Assembly: GCA_029962745.1 (NCBI GenBank)
Contig: CM057171.1
Location: 20,764,209 to 20,828,208 of the forward strand
Origin: Echinometra lucunter
Taxonomy: Eukaryota > Echinodermata > Echinoidea > Camarodonta > Echinometridae
Length of the DNA stretch: 64,000 bases
Direction of reading: 5' to 3'
Part shown: positions 24,024-31,739 of the stretch, piece after piece
Layout: each line of letters begins with the position of its first letter
How positions within the stretch are numbered: the stretch's first letter is position 1
The notes under the pieces: generated by a model
Databases searched by the model: none
What the model saw: the letters and a program-made list of their open reading frames with translations, nothing else
Told to the model about the DNA's origin: nothing
Translations under genes and position numbers: made by a program

Positions 24024-25430
24024 TTGACAGATAGAGGAGAATTGGAATAGGGTTCAGGAAAGATGAAGAGATGTGAGAACTAATTGAGCAGAGATGCTAC
24101 TGATAGTTGTACAAATTTCCTGTACTTTTGCAAGTTCAAAGTGTGTCCAAAAACAAAGCCCTGGTTGGGGTCTGGAGACAGTGCTGCAGCCCACCCCCCC
24201 CCCCCATTTTTTGTGTTTTGGGAATACAAAAAAAAACAGTTTTAAACTCAAAGCATGGAAAATATGCTTTTAAGAACTTTTGATTTATTTCTTTCCCCCT
24301 AATTATATTCACTGTGATGAAAAAATCCTGAAAAGTTATGGACAAAAATTGGAAATATACCAGAAGACCAAGGTAAAAAGTGATACAATGTGTTGTTTCT
24401 TTTATGGTTTATCAACAATGTTGACCAGACATTGTGGATTCATAATACAATAAAGCCATCAAGATATTTTGAATATCATTTGCACACTAATTCATTCTTA
24501 TTTTCTTTTGCCCTCACAACTTTTGAAAATATTAACCAATCTTAGGCAAGTGGGGGATATTATTGCAATTTTCTGCATATAACTCAACAATCAATGATAA
24601 GAGGAGTATAAAAAAACAAAGAAGAGATAATGAACAAAAAAAAATATATCAAGTTTTCAAACTGCAATGCACTATACATGACTAATGATATCTATCAAAT
24701 ATTATTCTCCAAAATAATGTCATAATTTCAATATGTATGATTGATACCTGTAGGCAGACTGTGAGAAATATTTTTTAAAATGCAATGTCATTGCAAAACA
24801 ACTACCTACTGATATGCTATAAAATCTAAAAATTAATAAATCTATAACCATCTAAGTTGAGCAAGCAATACAGTATCCTCTTCAGGTGAGCAACTACAAG
24901 TAAAAAGTAAAAACTAGTTGTGTCTAAAGCTAATCTTGCAATGTCGCTTATAACTGACAGTCATAAGACTTATATTTCTAGTTCATATTTTAATCAACAA
25001 CAAACTTTGTATGAATTTAAGAATAATAGGTGCACAGTAATGAAATGTAAAATGTTGTTCAAACATTATCAAATTAAAATATATTAAATTAATTGGTACC
25101 AGGTATCTGACTGCATACATGTAAGACAGTACTTCATTTGTAACACTATGCATATATACATGTAAAAAATTGAAATATACATATAGGAAATATATACTAT
25201 ATAATATAGGCCTACCATTACAAGATAGCAAACAACATGCAACACACAATATAAAACGTGTGGGACCGATGGAAGAGGTACTACCACCAAGGAGCGGGGC
25301 ACAATGTCTCCCCAAACTCAAATATCATTCTCATATTAAAAATCATAATCATATAATATAGTTATATCCCCATCTTACCTTTCACAAATAGACAGCAAAC
25401 TGCTATCACAATCCCTCCAATCATGGCCAT
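1..25430 (-). CDS. NELL: NELL1/NELL2-like secreted glycoprotein gene, 5' part (six coding exons, 3' end outside window)
   Basis: Known of the family: NELL proteins are secreted, multimeric, PKC-binding glycoproteins with an N-terminal thrombospondin/laminin-G-like domain, a coiled coil, VWC domains and EGF repeats. Seen here: coding exons at 25379-25430, 14740-14919 (or 14785-14919), 13773-13926, 9351-9618, 7860-8015 and 260-388. Splice phases agree at every junction, giving about 298 or 313 codons depending on the exon 2 donor. The protein starts with a signal peptide, then GVDPALEVD, the TSPN/LamG domain, the diagnostic GFIAQCP and CPTC motifs, a short coiled coil and the first VWC cysteines. 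Human NELL proteins have about 810 residues, so well over half of the protein lies beyond the left edge. NELL1 and NELL2 cannot be separated; an invertebrate may have a single ancestral gene. No promoter element was proven. The introns are full of mobile elements. Confidence 0.95.
260..388 (-). CDS. NELL: NELL exon 6: end of coiled coil and start of first VWC domain
   Basis: This phase-0 exon of 43 codons begins FQVAEARIDELESCQCVKGC and ends WTEDCLDCTCQ, matching the NELL pattern AEARL..L..C.C...C and W.DGC.NCTC. The acceptor is CTAATAG|TTTCAAG and the donor TGCCAG|GTAAAT. The following exons are outside the window. Confidence 0.93.
1385..1640 (+). mobile_element. tRNA-derived SINE
   Basis: The head has Pol III promoter-like blocks: an A-box-like TGGTCTAGTGGA near 1401 and a B-box-like GGGTTCAAACCC near 1440. 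The body contains GGGTACCTGGCAGGAA, a sequence I associate with marine-invertebrate SINEs. It lacks a foldable tRNA structure, so it is not called as a tRNA gene. Confidence 0.6.
1650..2225. repeat. Degenerate minisatellite, about 185-bp unit, with C-tracts
   Basis: Three to four imperfect copies repeat the phrases CTCACTGG..ATGAATGA, CCTGGACATGTTCCTAAA, a poly-C run and CTCCTGTTCATCT. Poly-C runs occur at 1722, 1896 and 1921. Confidence 0.65.
2652..3060 (-). mobile_element. TTAA-type MITE, family A, copy 1
   Basis: This element of about 409 bp is inverted relative to copies at 39668-40075 and 51443-51851. The termini are CCCATTTGTGACAG and CTGTCATGAATGGG, flanked by TTAA at 2648-2651 and a mutated ATAA at 3061-3064. 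The TTAA target and terminal CCC/GGG resemble piggyBac-type MITEs. It encodes no protein. Confidence 0.8.
3062..3650. mobile_element. Foldback element with about 210-bp arms
   Basis: Left arm about 3062-3272 and right arm about 3437-3650 are inverted copies. Phrases such as GAATGGAGAGTTGTCCAC, AAATCGGACAATCTGTTC and GAGTTGGCAACT occur in both orientations. Related sequence lies at about 31750-31960. Confidence 0.7.
3914..4125 (-). mobile_element. Probable 3' end of a non-LTR element with (TTGA)n tail
   Basis: A TTGATTGA microsatellite (about 3914-3958) is followed by AT-rich sequence that reads on the minus strand like a retroposon 3' end with a tetranucleotide tail. No coding sequence was found. 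Confidence 0.35.
4470..5690. repeat. Three imperfect tandem copies of a 270-460-bp unit
   Basis: Each copy contains GTTCTCCT followed by T-rich DNA, TTTCATTGTCACTATTATT, CTACACACAAAAAGTAACAA (4612, 5033 and 5492) and GTCTATTCAGAAA. The copies are diverged and noncoding. Confidence 0.75.
6268..7279. mobile_element. 1-kb foldback (long inverted repeat) element
   Basis: Arms at about 6268-6745 and 6800-7279 are diverged inverted copies. The ends are CATACCCTCCCGTGCCATAA and its complement. A spacer of about 55 bp separates them. Both arms can be read as the same peptide-like frame containing LGNGLA and FRSFLDT, which is expected from inversion and is not evidence of coding. Confidence 0.85.
7860..8015 (-). 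CDS. NELL: NELL exon 5: QCP..CPTC linker and coiled coil
   Basis: This phase-0 exon of 52 codons encodes GALQDVKLIASAQGFIAQCP, then YMGRSCPTC and a heptad-like helix (VETITRLENQLHQMELK). The GFIAQCP and CPTC motifs are diagnostic for NELL. In the family this coiled coil drives oligomerisation. The acceptor is TTTTTAG|GGAGC and the donor CTCAAG|GTAGGT. Confidence 0.95.
8080..8472. repeat. Degenerate AGT-rich trinucleotide repeat
   Basis: Interrupted AGTAGTA/AGAAGTA repeats fill NELL intron 4 upstream of the (TTA)n tract. No gene was seen. Confidence 0.5.
8473..8601 (-). mobile_element. Retroposon 3' fragment with (TAA)n tail
   Basis: On the minus strand a GC-rich segment ending GGTGACGCCAAACC runs into (TAA)n at 8475-8515. 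It interrupts the AGT-rich repeat, which resumes at 8600. This is typical of a 5'-truncated non-LTR insertion. Confidence 0.5.
8645..9326. mobile_element. Family D MITE interrupted by a family C MITE
   Basis: Family D normally measures about 190 bp and runs from ACCTGCCAACC to AACAGTTGGCAGGT, with internal runs of AGGGAC. Here it is split at TTAA by the family C element at 8667-9156. The right end has lost part of its terminal repeat. Confidence 0.75.
8667..9156 (-). mobile_element. TTAA-type MITE, family C, copy 1 (nested in family D)
   Basis: This 490-bp element has termini AGGCATTGGCTAAC and GTTAACCAATGTCT, flanked by TTAA at 8663-8666 and 9157-9160. It contains a CpG-rich GCGCATGCGCA block near 8941 and is homologous to 19512-19998 and 40552-41039 in inverse orientation. 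Confidence 0.85.
9351..9618 (-). CDS. NELL: NELL exon 4: TSPN/LamG-like domain core
   Basis: This 268-nt exon starts in phase 2 and ends in phase 0. It encodes RYMEVFASTRNHEFRFYY, EQWYKLAVTVSGSQLKLSVD and VFVGQRSDRTFFK, corresponding to the NELL motifs WHKLSLSVSASHLLLHVD and WLGQRN. The acceptor is TTTTAG|GTACAT and the donor TTCAAG|GTATGT. Confidence 0.95.
9640..10440. repeat. Tandem AT-rich repeat (about three copies)
   Basis: Copies contain CAATTTATTTCAC, AAAAAGCAAACATAT, AATAAATC/ACAATTTACA, TATGGTTG(G)GACCA and AAAGCATGGCC. They occur near 9658, 9820 and 10120. They may descend from a non-LTR 3' end. Confidence 0.6.
10537..10719. mobile_element. pogo/Tigger-like MITE
   Basis: This 183-bp element runs from CAGTGGAAACTTGGTATAA to TTATACTGAGTTTCCACTG, flanked by TA on both sides (10535-10536 and 10720-10721). 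CAGTGGAA.CT..TATAA termini with a TA target are typical of pogo-type elements. Confidence 0.8.
10722..12470. other. NELL intron 3 interior: no gene seen
   Basis: The sequence is AT-rich intron. A weak inverted pair (ACAATTGCTCC near 11811 and GGAGCAATTATCG near 11970) may mark an old MITE. A G-tract lies at about 12064-12081. Nothing else was recognised. Confidence 0.5.
12519..12592. repeat. Short palindrome
   Basis: GAGCCAGAAGGGCATTAA and its near complement TTAATGCCCTTCTGGCTC lie about 30 bp apart. Confidence 0.7.
12905..13050. repeat. Inverted repeat, about 50-bp arms
   Basis: CTATGAACAGCATATCTGTT with GGAGATGGCAAATT faces its complement at 13005-13045. The shared word ATAATGTCAACCTTAA lies at both starts. 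Confidence 0.7.
13091..13772. repeat. Tandem array derived from the NELL exon 3 / splice-donor junction
   Basis: About thirteen decayed copies of the exon-3 edge lie directly inside intron 3. On the coding strand each reads roughly GTGGGTAGAATATGGTAAGT, matching the real junction GTTGGTAGAATAAG|GTAAGT at 13773. Cores occur near 13121, 13190, 13266, 13327, 13352, 13378, 13403, 13478, 13502, 13577, 13601, 13626 and 13700. Longer units also carry the exon-derived words TCATGTCTATTACTG. About half keep a usable GTAAG or GTGAG. Spacing alternates between about 25 bp and about 75 bp. Confidence 0.88.
13773..13926 (-). CDS. NELL: NELL exon 3: TSPN/LamG-like domain, first part
   Basis: This 154-nt exon begins in phase 1 and ends in phase 2. 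It encodes ETRTIEANEETYQKLKNLL, then EFTVIATVKQKKRNSGSIMS, matching the NELL segment containing EFTILATVQQ. The acceptor is TAATAG|GTGAAA and the donor ATAAG|GTAAGT. The donor edge is the apparent parent of the tandem array at 13091-13772 immediately downstream in the intron. Confidence 0.93.
14420..14672. repeat. CT-rich microsatellites and (GT)n in NELL intron 2
   Basis: (CT)n tracts lie at about 14459-14480 and 14580-14611, with TGTGTATG repeats at 14647-14668. The rest of intron 2 (13927-14739) shows no gene. Confidence 0.85.
14740..14919 (-). CDS. NELL: NELL exon 2: start of mature protein, with two in-frame donors
   Basis: The acceptor (TTTTTTCAG|TTCACAG) joins exon 1 in phase 1 and yields VHSIGVDPALEVDLIQG, as in vertebrate NELL. 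Two phase-1 donors are possible. The inner one ends the exon at 14785 (GAAG|GTTTGC) and gives an ungapped match to NELL1 through AFDFEGETRTIEA. The outer one ends it at 14740 (GCAG|GTGAAA), is the stronger donor, and adds 15 residues beginning LHDFFNFG. The frame stays open between them. The larger exon is reported here; the inner boundary is the homology-based alternative. Confidence 0.8.
15569..16016. mobile_element. Putative MITE with 17-bp terminal inverted repeats
   Basis: The ends are CTGTTCAGACACAAAA and TTTTGTGTCTGAACACAG. Subterminal sequences are partly complementary (AAACATCGTATAAAGAA and TTCTTTATACGTTGG-like). Family not recognised. Confidence 0.6.
16885..17132. mobile_element. 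Possible hAT-like remnant
   Basis: CAGGGGCCATGG near 16885 and CAGCCCCTG near 17131 form short inverted ends around G/C-tracts and an A-rich block. No clear 8-bp target duplication is visible. Segments just outside (16390-16500 and 17170-17270) look like a diverged duplication of each other. Confidence 0.4.
17674..17863. mobile_element. Family D MITE, uninterrupted copy
   Basis: The element runs from CCTGCCAACCCTGACA to AACAGTTGGCAGG with TA on both sides. It contains an intact TATTTAATAGGAAC, which is the empty-site equivalent of the insertion seen at 51439. Confidence 0.75.
18631..19066 (-). mobile_element. TTAA-type MITE, family B, diverged copy
   Basis: The element follows GATTAA at 18625-18630 and ends TACTATGAG before TTGA. 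Internal words (GGGCTCAAATTTGTCAGTGA, GGAGACACTGTAC) match the copies at 30284-30694 and 33859-34265. Confidence 0.65.
19512..19998 (+). mobile_element. TTAA-type MITE, family C, copy 2
   Basis: This 487-bp element has termini AGGCATTGGCTAAC and GTTAGCCAATGCCT, with TTAA at 19508-19511 and 19999-20002. The CpG-rich core includes GTGCGCATGCGCAC. Confidence 0.88.
20003..21650. other. NELL intron 1 segment: no gene seen
   Basis: AT-rich intron. A short TTAACCCATT..GGGTTGAA pair at 20710-20802 may be a small MITE. Nothing else was recognised. Confidence 0.5.
21656..21793. mobile_element. Foldback MITE (GGCTGCGTTTC family), degraded
   Basis: The inverted arms begin GGCTGCGTTTCATGAAAC and end GTTTCACGAAACAGCC. 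It is a diverged copy of the better preserved element at 57830-57961. Confidence 0.75.
22140..22330. mobile_element. Family D MITE, diverged copy
   Basis: It reads TACTGTCAACCCTGAGAGCC through AACAGTTGGCAAGTA and shares internal AGGAACATTCCTAAATTTC with the copy at 17674. Confidence 0.65.
22848..23117 (+). mobile_element. Short internally deleted DNA-transposon derivative
   Basis: This 270-bp element has about 50-bp terminal inverted repeats (AGGCATCTTATCTTTATGTT..., with GAACACGTCCGGAATGCA). Both halves match, in inverse orientation, the two ends of the 1.5-kb element at 53415-54893. Confidence 0.75.
23437..24022. repeat. GA-rich microsatellites with a ~110-bp minisatellite (three copies)
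   Basis: A unit with AGTCAGGGAGAAAG, TATATACAGTGTACATAGTG and GAGGACAGTGACAGTAAAAG is repeated at about 23459, 23569 and 23672, separated by (GA)n. More (GA)n and (GT)n follow to 24022. Confidence 0.9.
24023..25378. other. NELL intron 1, 5' part: no gene seen
   Basis: AT-rich intron with a C-tract at 24194-24205. No element was recognised. Confidence 0.5.
25379..25430 (-). CDS. NELL: NELL exon 1: start codon and signal peptide
   Basis: The first coding exon has 17 codons plus one base (MAMIGGIVIAVCCLFVK). ATG at 25430 is in good context, with A at -3 and G at +4. An in-frame TAG lies upstream with no other ATG between, so this start is well supported. The donor is AAAG|GTAAGA. Joining to exon 2 completes a 20-residue signal peptide with a hydrophobic core, ending VHS before the mature IGVDPALEVD. 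Confidence 0.88.
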
Positions 25431-27281
25431 CTTGATGAAGGCAGGAAGATGCCAAATATCAGTAAATCCTTTCAGAAAATCGCTCTAAATCGAAAATTAC
25501 TGTACTGCAGTTCAAGAGATAGATTTTGGGTCCACTGTCGAGCTCGAGCTAGATCGAATATATGCAATGGTACGGTGGTTATTGACTAAACATTCGCCTA
25601 AACAATAAAGTCTACCACGCACATGCACAGCCACCACATCGCACTGCATGTATTGTGCAGGCAGGTGCTGTCATTCGCTTACAGGACCGGTCGATTATTA
25701 TACGGGGAGATCAATTACAGGGAGACAAAAGTAGCAGAGAATCTTATAAACGTAAATCTAACTTTCTTGTATCCAATTTCACATGTATGTTTGACAAATT
25801 AGTAATGAGGGAATGGCTTTATGTATTTTCCATATGTAAGTCTTAATACATATAGTGAAATTACATGGAAATTTATTTTACCTCTATTATCTAATAGACT
25901 AGTCCTTTATCTTGTGAAGTGTAATATTCTAAGAGTATTGTGATAGGCTGTAGCGTTGTAAAGTTCTCATACGTCATCGTGACGCCACGGCGAATGGTAA
26001 AGCAAGCTGCTGTATAGACATAAGAAGATATATGATAGTTGTGTTTGTGTGCTTTCTAGTTTAATCCAAGGGTTAAATCTAGTAAACAGATTTTGTACAT
26101 TTTCGCTCATCAGGGTTTTAAAAGAAAATCGGCAAAATAACAAGAAACTTTTTTAAATGGTTTTTAAAAAGTCTGAAAAGGTAGAAGTAAAGAACAGTTT
26201 AAAGGAAAGAAATCATCCCCTCACCTCCAAATAAAAAAAAAAGAACAAAAAAAAAGTATAGAAAGAAAAGCTCATAGCACCTCTGCTTCCCCTTCTGAAA
26301 TGGGAAGGTGAATGAACTGATTGGAACTGAATTTATTGAATATCACTGATCTATTTTTTTTCCACAGAGCAACATTTTTTTGTAACAAGAAATAGGGGAG
26401 AGATTAACAAAACATGGGCACATACTAATAACTAGTATGTAAAAATTGTAATATGACTGTTGAAATAGTTCATTTGTAAATCATAGAACTCTCCTGTAGA
26501 ACTATGTTGGTGATTGAATAACTACACCATCAGGAGGCCTGTGACACTTTTGAAATACTACCTGCTAAAATTCAAATCAAATCATATTTACCCTGATATT
26601 TTCCCTATAACGCTTAAGACTTTTGCTGTCTATATTTCGATAGAAATAAAAGCCCTTTTGTACGCCTTTAGATAGCTATAGAGAGATACATGTATTACAC
26701 ACACGAAATTGTAAAGACAAGCTGTTTAGAAAAGATACTGACATCACAGAAAATACCGCCGGAAGTCGGTAACTGTGTATTGTATAGTTACACAATAATC
26801 AAATTAATCGTGTGAGTATCTAAGTAGGCCTTCTCAGGAAGCTATAAGGAACAGACTAATTTGTTTTTCCTGGTTATATGCAAATGAGATGTAGGTTGGA
26901 GACTGATAAGGATTTTCGTTATAGACCACATAATACTGATCCGGAAAATAAATCTATTCGTTTTCATTCATGTGCTTCATTATTTTTGTTTTCAAGTTAA
27001 CCGTCGTTCCCCCCCCCCCCCCCCCCCACTTTCCTCTGTACTTTACTTTTCCGACGGCTGAACAGGAACTGACAATTTCTTGGCCAAATTTATTCCATAT
27101 TTGTATTAGCGGTTTGCAAAGCGGACATTGGTTAGTTTTAACCACAAGCAACATTACTGAAATATGCCAACTATTAATGTGGTCTTAACCGCAGACACGC
27201 ATGATGAGCCGAATGAATGACTGCATGGCTATCTCCGTGAACTAAATATTAATGTAAACTATAGACCCTTCCTACTTTGTG
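25431..27281. other. Putative NELL upstream/promoter region and intergenic DNA
   Basis: The region directly 5' of the NELL start should contain the 5' UTR and promoter, but I see no TATA box or initiator I would defend. A GACGTCA-like site is only approximate (ACGTCATCGTGACG near 25972). A C-tract lies at 27010-27028. No coding sequence was recognised. Confidence 0.4.
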
Positions 27282-27289
27282 GTAGGGTC

Positions 27290-27475
27290 CAGGGGCGTAG
27301 ACAGCGGGGGGGGGGGGGGTGAGGTGTATGCATCCCCCCCGGTTTTAGGGAAGGATGTTTGCTTACAATTAAACTGAATTAACATGTTTAGAAATGATAG
27401 GAACAGCAATAATGATGATAATAATTATCATTATAACAACAATAACAACAACAACAACAACAACAACAATAATAA

Positions 27476-27506
<31 letters not shown>

Positions 27507-28640
27507 AATGATTAGTAATGTATTATTATTATCATTATGCCTATGATAATAATAATATTTATCATCATCATCATTATAGTTAATGTGACTGAAATGACGA
27601 TTACTATCATAACTTATCGATCATTATTCTGATTTATGTAGTTATTTATAGGGGCCTATTACCTTTGGGTAATTTCGACACTGTCACAGTTTTTCTGAAG
27701 TGGTGTAATAACAAAATTAAAAAAAAAAGATAAATAGCGTGATGCAAATATGCAATAATGTGTGTCAGTCCATATTCTATATTCACTTGTCACGGTGCGT
27801 ATATCTTCTATTTATGTCTGTGCATCATTGGCGTAAATCCCGGGGGGATGGGGAGATATATTCCCCACTTTTTTGAAAGGGGGGATGGCGTGTACAAATA
27901 TCCCCCCCCCTCACTTTTTTAAGGAAGAAATGATATTTGAATTAATCGTTAATACAATTCTTAATAATCTGTCATAAACAACCATCATATGTTAGAGTTT
28001 CTATTTGAAAATGTGATTTTTTGGCTCGCTCGCTTCGCTCGCTCATCATATTTAAGAATTTTTGTTTGAAAATGCGATGTAAAACCAGAAGAGTGGTTAT
28101 TTTTGGCTCGCTCGCTTCGCTCGCTCATCATATTATAGAATTTCTATTTGAAAATGCGATTGAAAACCAGAAAAGTGGTAATTTTCTACTCGCTCGCAAC
28201 ATAAAAATTAAAATGTGTGTAAGGGGGTCTGTGCAGGCGGGTGAGGGCGTGTGTTTATAATTAAGTGTGAGTTCGACAGAAAAAAAATTGGCGAAAAAGT
28301 CGATCATCTCCCCCCCCCCCCCTCCTCAAAGTCGATTTACGCCGGTGCTGTGCATTCGGGTGTATGTGTGTGGGTGTGTGTGTGGTGGGTTTCATTCCTC
28401 CTTGTTTCTTTTGCTCATTAATTGATGTCTTATCCGCGAAAATATGCTACGGAAACAAAATGAAGACTTGTATTATATTATTTTGCTTATATTGATTTAT
28501 ATGGATGTATTGATGTTTATTTTGAATGAAATCTCTAATAAAAATCATTATGGAAAAAAAATCTGTATACGAAATTGATCCTCGATTTCTCGTGAACGGC
28601 AAATCATCCCCCCAGGTGTAAGAACCTGTCTACGCCACTG
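27290..28640. mobile_element. hAT-like element with 8-bp target duplication (contains a nested hAT)
   Basis: The ends are CAGGGGCGTAGACAG and CTGTCTACGCCACTG. The identical 8-mer GTAGGGTC flanks both sides (27282-27289 and 28641-28648). The element holds G/C-tracts, (AAC)n/(AAT)n repeats and the nested element at 27826-28347. No transposase frame is present, so it is non-autonomous. Confidence 0.88.
27826..28347. mobile_element. Nested hAT-like MITE with 8-bp target duplication
   Basis: The ends are CATTGGCGTAAATC and GATTTACGCCGGTG, flanked by CTGTGCAT at 27818-27825 and 28348-28355. The interior has two to three tandem units of about 90-110 bp carrying CTCGCTCGCTTCGCTCGCTC and TTTGAAAATGCGAT. 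A sister copy occupies about 62800-63177. Confidence 0.88.
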
Positions 28641-28648
28641 GTAGGGTC

Positions 28649-29324
28649 CATGGTAAAATGTTACTAACCTACGATCCATTTTTCCCCTACTGTACATGTA
28701 ATTAGTCATGTTAATGTAGGCATGGAATATTGAAGGACGGATCGAAAGAGTTTCTAAAGAGCGAACCCCAAATCATGAGCCAAATCATTTCTCGTTTCAC
28801 TCAAAACGTTCAGATTTATGGTAATAATAAATTTCAATTCATTTAGCGCATAATGATCAACACTTAATTCTCTATACGCTTTACATATAAAAAGAAATGT
28901 ATGCTTGACAAACATGAGGAAAATAACACTACTATAAATGCCCGCTGACACGACTGACATAATCTAAACATGAAATGTTACAATACTAAAGGAAATGGTC
29001 GGTCTGAAACTCGGTTCTCTTTAAATCATAACGGAAGATATACTCCTGGTGTAGAGAAATCCATGGAGCTGTAGCTGAAACTAACAAGGAACCGGTTTCC
29101 AAAGGTATGCATAGTCCTATTCTATTGCTGCAAGGAGGTGTTGTGAGGATCGATGATGAGTATCTGAGGATTGATGAGAGTATGTTGGTACGGAATGAGT
29201 AGGATGTTTCCAATGTAAAATTAATAATTTTGGATTTAACCTCCCAAAGGTATGGGAATCTCTAAAAACGAAGATAGTTTGGTTCCTCCCAAATGAAAAT
29301 GATACCAGTATTCATGGTATTTGG
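28649..29324. other. Intergenic DNA: no gene seen
   Basis: No coding sequence or element could be supported here. Confidence 0.5.
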
Positions 29325-29347
29325 TTGTGGAGTTATCTGGAGAAAGG

Positions 29348-29353
29348 CGGAGA

Positions 29354-29424
<71 letters not shown>
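29348..29424. repeat. (GA)n microsatellite
   Basis: A nearly pure GA tract runs into the assembly gap, which probably explains the gap. Confidence 0.95.
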
Positions 29425-29924
29425 NNNNNNNNNNNNNNNNNNNNNNNNNNNNNNNNNNNNNNNNNNNNNNNNNNNNNNNNNNNNNNNNNNNNNNNNNNNN
29501 NNNNNNNNNNNNNNNNNNNNNNNNNNNNNNNNNNNNNNNNNNNNNNNNNNNNNNNNNNNNNNNNNNNNNNNNNNNNNNNNNNNNNNNNNNNNNNNNNNNN
29601 NNNNNNNNNNNNNNNNNNNNNNNNNNNNNNNNNNNNNNNNNNNNNNNNNNNNNNNNNNNNNNNNNNNNNNNNNNNNNNNNNNNNNNNNNNNNNNNNNNNN
29701 NNNNNNNNNNNNNNNNNNNNNNNNNNNNNNNNNNNNNNNNNNNNNNNNNNNNNNNNNNNNNNNNNNNNNNNNNNNNNNNNNNNNNNNNNNNNNNNNNNNN
29801 NNNNNNNNNNNNNNNNNNNNNNNNNNNNNNNNNNNNNNNNNNNNNNNNNNNNNNNNNNNNNNNNNNNNNNNNNNNNNNNNNNNNNNNNNNNNNNNNNNNN
29901 NNNNNNNNNNNNNNNNNNNNNNNN
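29425..29924. other. Assembly gap, 500 N
   Basis: Exactly 500 N, likely a fixed-size placeholder. True content and length are unknown. Confidence 0.98.
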
Positions 29925-30283
29925 AGGAGGAAGGAAAAAACCCCAGACAGATGAACAACCAGCAAAAACCACAAGAAATCATTATCTGAAGTACATGCTT
30001 ATGGAATAGAAGTCAAATGCCTGGTTTATTGACAAATTAGCAACACATGACACTTTACATGAATGAAACACAAGAAAAATTGGCATTACTGTGGACTTTG
30101 ACAACATGCTAAATATTTTCATGCTGAATAATTGCACTTGCAAAATTCAGGATTCATTTGGAGAAAATGCCATCATGATTCATTTACCATCATCACTTAT
30201 TTGAAAAAAAAAACACTACAAGATGACTCTCTCTCTCTCTCTCTTCTCAACAGAGAGTCATCTTTTATCATTTGCTTCTTTAA

Positions 30284-30694
30284 CCCATAGACGTACAGTG
30301 TCTCCTTTAGGAGACGCTTTGGCAGTATCTATTGGTCCAGAGTGTTGGGCATGACACATTATAAATGAGTAGAAAAAGAAAAAATTCACTGAAAATTTTG
30401 AGTCCATTTTCAATGCAGTATGATGTTGCGTTTTTGAATTAGAGCAGTTTAAATGTAACTAATCATTAAAGTCTTTAAATTGGCAACGCAATTAATATTA
30501 TATAGTCCCTATTTCCGCATTCAAATTGGCAGTTTCTGCTTAAATTTTACAATCATAATTCATTTTGGTTAATGTTATATCTATTTTTTTATTTTTTTCA
30601 AACTATGTAAGAGTGGAAAAAATAAATGTTGTTGCCAGTTTGAGGATTGAAGATGATTAATTTAGACCTCTAAAAAGCTCTGTACTTCTATGGG
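30284..30694 (+). mobile_element. TTAA-type MITE, family B, reference copy
   Basis: This 411-bp element has termini CCCATAGACGTACAG and CTGTACTTCTATGGG between TTAA at 30280-30283 and 30695-30698. Subterminal GGAGACGCTTTGGCAG is shared with other copies. Confidence 0.85.
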
Positions 30695-30698
30695 TTAA

Positions 30699-31541
30699 CC
30701 TGTTGAACACTAAGCCCTGGGATAACTTCAGCTAGGGACTATAGAAAATGTGCGTTATGCTGAAATCACAATGTGCTCGAAAAGATTAAAAGCTGGGAAA
30801 CCTCTGAGCGGAACAGTATAACTTAATCACTAATTTGCTTTCAGTGTTACTGGGTGAGCTTTCTGGCTTCAAATAATAATACATGTATTAAGGAAATGTA
30901 ACATGTGTGACAAATTTTTAGAATCATTCATTGAATCATACTGGAAATCATAAACAATTAAAGTAGGAGACATAGATATGGGTATGCGGGACTGCATGTA
31001 CATGTGATAGTAAAATGGTCATAACTTTTATATGTCACATTTGAAATACAAGAGCACTTCACAAGCTATTCTTTTCTTGGGACATAAATACTTTATCAGT
31101 CTCCAAAATCAACATAAAAACATGAGTTAAAGTTTACAGAACTCGATTATGTCTTTCTTAGTGATTTGATACCATAGATGCAATGTTCATGTAGCATTTT
31201 TAATGCAAAGGATAATTCAAAACCACTGACTTCCATATGGTGTTATATAGCTCTCTTGCTCAATGTTGCAACAGGTTTGTGAGGAAAGACACTAATGTAA
31301 TGCTGCCCTCTATCAGTACCGTTAATACAATTTCAATAGCTTTTTAAGCTTTCATTAACCTTTTACACAACTGATCTTAAAGTAAAAAGAAGAGATATTG
31401 CAGCTTTTCCACGAACAATTGTAATTAACTCCCCTTTTCTTTGTTTTTTTTCCTGATTGATTGCTTGTGTATCTTGATACTATAGCATTAATTAAAAATA
31501 ATCATTAGCGATTTATCATATTAATGATGAACACTTCCAAC
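30699..31541. other. Intergenic DNA: no gene seen
   Basis: AT-rich. It begins with a possible small MITE end (AACCTGTTGAACACTAAGCC). Nothing else was supported. Confidence 0.5.
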
Positions 31542-31677
31542 ATCTTCACCAAAAGTAGCTCGTGTGCTATCCAAAGCCTATGCCAAACCTACGAAAGTGA
31601 CTGGCGCGAATCTTCACCAAAAGTTGCTCGTGTACTATCCAAAGCCTATGCCAAACCTATGAAAGTGACTGGCGTGA
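31542..31677. repeat. Two tandem copies of a 68-bp unit
   Basis: ATCTTCACCAAAAGTAGCTC through GTGACTGGCGCGA is duplicated with five or so substitutions. It lies in a 190-codon open frame that I regard as chance, because its downstream half is repeat sequence. Confidence 0.85.
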
Positions 31678-31739
31678 ATAATATGAAGAGAATGAGGAAC
31701 ACAATCATACCAAAAACCAACCAACCAACCATCAATTCA

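Noticed and set aside
29236..29989. Long open frames across the N gap
   Set aside because: They depend entirely on undetermined bases and (GA)n repeat translated as RE or LS.
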